Below are positions 5,938-7,440 of a DNA stretch of 7,440 nucleotides, one piece after another. Positions within the stretch are counted from its first letter, which is position 1; the number at the start of each line of letters is the position of its first letter. Below the pieces are notes generated by a model. That model did not search any database, had not been told where the DNA came from, and saw only the letters and a program-made list of their open reading frames with translations. The stretch spans positions 1 to 7,440 of the forward strand of contig JACCYG010000061.1 of NCBI GenBank assembly GCA_013696595.1, given 5' to 3'. The DNA comes from Actinomycetota bacterium. GTDB taxonomy: Bacteria; Actinomycetota; Thermoleophilia; Gaiellales; Gaiellaceae. A program made the translations under genes and the position numbers.

Positions 5938-6843
5938 CTACGCGTGGCCGCACGCGCCGCAATGGAGGGTCCCGACCCGCCGGGTCTCGCCGCAAGTCGA
6001 ACACGGAGCGATGACTTCGCGACCGCAGCCCTCGCAGTGTTCGTTCACGCCGACCGGGTAGCCGCAGAAGGGGCACTCGCGCTTGCGAACGCGGCGGAAG
6101 GGCATTCGTTTCGCCAGGTAGCGCTGCAGCGCCCAGAAGGCTGCGAGCGTGGTCGTGATGCCGAAGAGCGAGAGGATGAGCGGGCCGAGGTCGAGGGGAT
6201 CGACGTAGTCGGTGATGTAGTCGCCTGCGAAGACGAACGCGAGCACGGTCGTCGCGCCCAGCAGCGCGAAGGCGACGAGGAGATAGCGCGAGTTTCGGGC
6301 CCGGAGCCGCGCCAGGAGCCAGTAACCGAGGGCGAGCAGGGCGACGACGAAGACCAGGCGGGCGAGAAAGGAGTACAGCGCGCGACGGTCGTCGCGCTCC
6401 TCGAATTGCGTTTGGGCCCGGCGCTCCGCTTCGCGAAGCTTCAATTCGGCCGCGCGGAGCTCGGCGCGCGCCTCTGAGGCCTCAAGCTTCGCCGCGTCGA
6501 ACCGCTCTTGCGCATCGGCGTAGGCGCGCTCGAGCTGTCCGGCCGGCTTACCCGCATCGAGGGCCGTGCGATAAGCCTCGCGACGGAGCTCGAGGTTCTC
6601 GCGGGCCGCGCGGCGCTCCGAGCTCGCGTCCGCGAAGCTCGTGCGAGCGGCCTCGAACTCAGAAACGGCGGGATCGTCGAACTGAAGTTGAAACTCTTCG
6701 ATTCCCACGGCCTCGCGGACGTAGTCATCGATCTTTTGATACGTCCAGAGGCCGCCGATCAGGAAGAAGACGGCCAGGATGAGGGCGAGGAGCTTCTCGC
6801 TCTTCGTGGTCTCGATCTGCTCGATGTCAACTCTTGTCGCCAT
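5938..6843 (-). CDS. Four-TM membrane protein with extracytoplasmic coiled coil and C-terminal double zinc ribbon
   Basis: The 301 residues run as follows: a short polar N-terminus (1-17), TM1 (about 18-34), an Ala/Glu/Arg-rich coiled-coil helix (about 60-152), TM2 (about 157-179), TM3 (187-207), TM4 (220-240), a basic segment RYLAKRMPFRRVRKR (241-255), then four CxxC knuckles at Cys257/260, 270/273, 281/284 and 295/298. Eight cysteines in four pairs are the pattern of a double zinc ribbon (DZR-like). Basic residues after TM2 and TM4 place the zinc ribbon in the cytoplasm and the coiled coil outside. The start is firm: AAGGAGGA (6856 to 6849) stands 5 nt before ATG 6843, the best Shine-Dalgarno in the window, inside the end of the XRE gene, which it overlaps by 17 bases. 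I recognise no named family; a membrane scaffold or sensor passing an envelope signal to cytoplasmic partners is inference. Confidence 0.85.
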   Translation of the reverse strand: MATRVDIEQIETTKSEKLLALILAVFFLIGGLWTYQKIDDYVREAVGIEEFQLQFDDPAVSEFEAARTSFADASSERRAARENLELRREAYRTALDAGKPAGQLERAYADAQERFDAAKLEASEARAELRAAELKLREAERRAQTQFEERDDRRALYSFLARLVFVVALLALGYWLLARLRARNSRYLLVAFALLGATTVLAFVFAGDYITDYVDPLDLGPLILSLFGITTTLAAFWALQRYLAKRMPFRRVRKRECPFCGYPVGVNEHCEGCGREVIAPCSTCGETRRVGTLHCGACGHA

Positions 6844-7174
6844 CGCGTTCCTCCTTACTCGTGCGCGTTCGCGGCCGGAGCTCGATCTCGAGGACGCAGT
6901 CGAGTGCGTTTGCGATGCGAAGCAGCGTGTCGACGCGGGGCGCCCGTTCTCCGGCCTCGAGGCGCGCGATCGCCGACTGCGTAGTCCCGCAAAGCTCGCC
7001 CAGCTCTTTTTGTGAGAGCTCGCGCGCGAGCCGCTGGTCGGTGACCTGCTGCGCGATGTCCGCGTAGTACCCGTCGAACTCGAGCGCCTCCGGGCGCTCG
7101 AGAGCGCGCTCGCGCAGGCGCTCGAGCGCGCGTGCCGCGCCATCGCGCTTCCGTTTTCTAGGCTCTTGACGCAT
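6827..7174 (-). CDS. XRE/Cro-C1-family helix-turn-helix regulator (HigA-like)
   Basis: This 115-residue cytoplasmic DNA-binding protein has a basic, charged N-terminal extension (1-42). An HTH_3/XRE domain at about 43-97 follows: QQVTDQRLARELSQKELGEL, then CGTTQSAIARLEAGERAPRVDTLLRIANALDC, with the classic SQ..LGEL...TQSAIARLE.G...P...TL..IA.AL pattern. The tail is RPRTRTSKEERDGDKS. XRE proteins of this size with an N-terminal extension are often antitoxins of HigA type or autorepressors, but no toxin-like gene is adjacent: upstream is paaD, downstream a membrane protein. ATG 7174 is the only reasonable start. Upstream lies a strong promoter whose -10 falls in a TGCTATA half-site array, so autorepression is likely. 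It heads an operon with the zinc-ribbon membrane protein (17-base overlap) and probably the lipoprotein. Control of the flanking paa genes is possible but unsupported. Confidence 0.88.
   Translation of the reverse strand: MRQEPRKRKRDGAARALERLRERALERPEALEFDGYYADIAQQVTDQRLARELSQKELGELCGTTQSAIARLEAGERAPRVDTLLRIANALDCVLEIELRPRTRTSKEERDGDKS
6849..6856 (-). promoter_or_regulatory. strong Shine-Dalgarno for the zinc-ribbon membrane protein
   Basis: AAGGAGGA on the - strand, 5 nt before ATG 6843, lies within the coding end of the XRE gene. It fixes the start of the downstream gene and shows that the two overlapping genes are translated from one mRNA, the second by its own ribosome binding site. Confidence 0.8.
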
Positions 7175-7198
7175 ATAGCATCTCTGCTATATATAGCA
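7174..7198. promoter_or_regulatory. Putative operator: three TGCTATA half-sites (two overlapping inverted repeats)
   Basis: Three copies of one 7-bp half-site are present: TATAGCA 7174-7180, TGCTATA 7185-7191 and TATAGCA 7192-7198. The middle copy pairs with the right one as a 14-bp perfect palindrome (7185-7198) and with the left one as an inverted repeat around TCTC. The array covers the -10 region and reaches the XRE start codon. An A/T-rich palindrome in such GC-rich DNA, at an XRE promoter, fits binding by the XRE dimer (inference). Confidence 0.65.
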
Positions 7199-7217
7199 CA
7201 CATGCGATGCCAGTCAA
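7190..7217 (-). promoter_or_regulatory. sigma70-like promoter of the XRE operon
   Basis: On the - strand TTGACT (7217 to 7212, five of six to consensus) is followed after 16 nt by TATATA (7195 to 7190); a second register of TATATA (7193 to 7188) gives an 18-nt spacer. Transcription would start near 7183, leaving a leader of about 10 nt before ATG 7174. It is the best consensus promoter in the window, and its -10 is embedded in the half-site array. Confidence 0.65.
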
Positions 7218-7278
7218 GTGCCCCTTGTGCACGTGATCTACGCCTTGGTCTCACGCCGGGGCGGGCGCCTGAGGACGC

Positions 7279-7440
7279 CTAGATCGTCTTGAACTGCTCG
7301 AACGGCTGGCGGCAGCTCGCGCAGTAGCGGATCGAGCGGCACGGTGTCGGGCCGAAGATGTTTTCGAGGCGCGTGTCCGTCGAGGCGCAGTAGGGACAGC
7401 GGAATGTGCCTCGCTGAAGCTGGACGAGCTGCGGCGCGCC
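7279..7440 (-). CDS. paaD: PaaD, phenylacetyl-CoA epoxidase subunit, C-terminal zinc-ribbon domain (partial)
   Basis: The last 53 residues of a - strand gene that starts beyond the right edge are present, ending at TAG 7281-7279. The fragment reads ...FRCPYCASTDTRLENIFGPT, then PCRSIRYCASCRQPFEQFKTI, with Cys15, Cys18, Cys34, Cys40 and Cys43 of the fragment. This is the signature end of PaaD: CP.C.S..T.L...FG.T.C....RC.SC..PF..FK, as in E. coli PaaD (PaaJ in the older Pseudomonas naming). PaaD has an N-terminal DUF59/MIP18-like domain and is needed for the ring-1,2-phenylacetyl-CoA epoxidase, probably in Fe-S or di-iron maturation. Canonically paaE follows paaD; here the next gene downstream is the XRE regulator, 104 nt away with its own promoter. 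The identity is confident despite the short fragment. Confidence 0.88.
   Translation of the reverse strand, partial: GAPQLVQLQRGTFRCPYCASTDTRLENIFGPTPCRSIRYCASCRQPFEQFKTI

Noticed and set aside
7227..7235. Overlapping palindromes GTGCAC and CACGTG upstream of the XRE promoter
   Set aside because: Short palindromes like these are expected by chance in this composition; a similar string near 305-315 has no shared context.
6827..7278. Toxin-antitoxin pair with the XRE gene as HigA
   Set aside because: No toxin-like ORF (RelE/HigB, HipA or similar) lies next to it; the upstream 104 bases are too short, and downstream is a membrane protein.
1..7440. CRISPR array, tRNA or rRNA gene, insertion sequence ends
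   Set aside because: No regularly spaced repeats, cloverleaf-like segment, rRNA-like sequence or transposase was seen on either strand.

Overview
The window is GC-rich (visibly about two thirds G+C, with mostly G or C at third codon positions) and gene-dense. It reads as chromosome of a high-GC actinobacterium. Genes with no Shine-Dalgarno but a TANNNT box just ahead of the start codon, and a small lipoprotein with a 'KQADAICAKYEERL' stretch, make Thermoleophilia (Gaiellales or Solirubrobacterales) my best guess. That placement is inference only.

The main theme is aerobic phenylacetate (phenylacetyl-CoA) degradation. From the left edge on the + strand come the C-terminus of a PaaJ/PcaF-type 3-oxoadipyl-CoA thiolase (1-261) and an NAD(P)-dependent aldehyde dehydrogenase (380-1852). 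A 5-TM DUF606/YdcZ transporter then lies on the - strand (1873-2325). Next is a tightly coupled + strand trio: a crotonase with a MenB-like active-site loop (2359-3174), an NTF2-like/DUF4440 small protein (3171-3539) and a PaaF-like enoyl-CoA hydratase (3536-4306). The last two overlap their predecessors by 4 bases (ATGA, GTGA). After a 379-base gap with no convincing gene comes paaG, the ring-epoxide isomerase (4686-5462). At the right edge, on the - strand, is the C-terminal zinc-ribbon domain of PaaD, a subunit or maturation factor of the phenylacetyl-CoA epoxidase (7279-7440). Together these represent epoxidation (PaaD), epoxide-to-oxepin isomerisation (PaaG), aldehyde oxidation, hydration (PaaF) and final thiolysis (PaaJ). 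No fused PaaZ is seen; the separate aldehyde dehydrogenase, perhaps with the MenB-like crotonase, may replace it.

Between paaG and paaD is a three-gene - strand island unrelated to the pathway. It holds an XRE-family regulator (6827-7174), a 301-aa membrane protein with a coiled coil and a C-terminal double zinc ribbon (5938-6843), and a 147-aa lipoprotein (5459-5902). The regulator has a strong sigma70-like promoter (TTGACT-N16-TATATA) whose -10 lies in a 14-bp palindrome that is part of a three-half-site TGCTATA array, a probable autoregulatory operator. The lipoprotein and paaG meet tail to tail and share a CTAG that supplies both stop codons. This island is the least familiar and most interesting part of the window.
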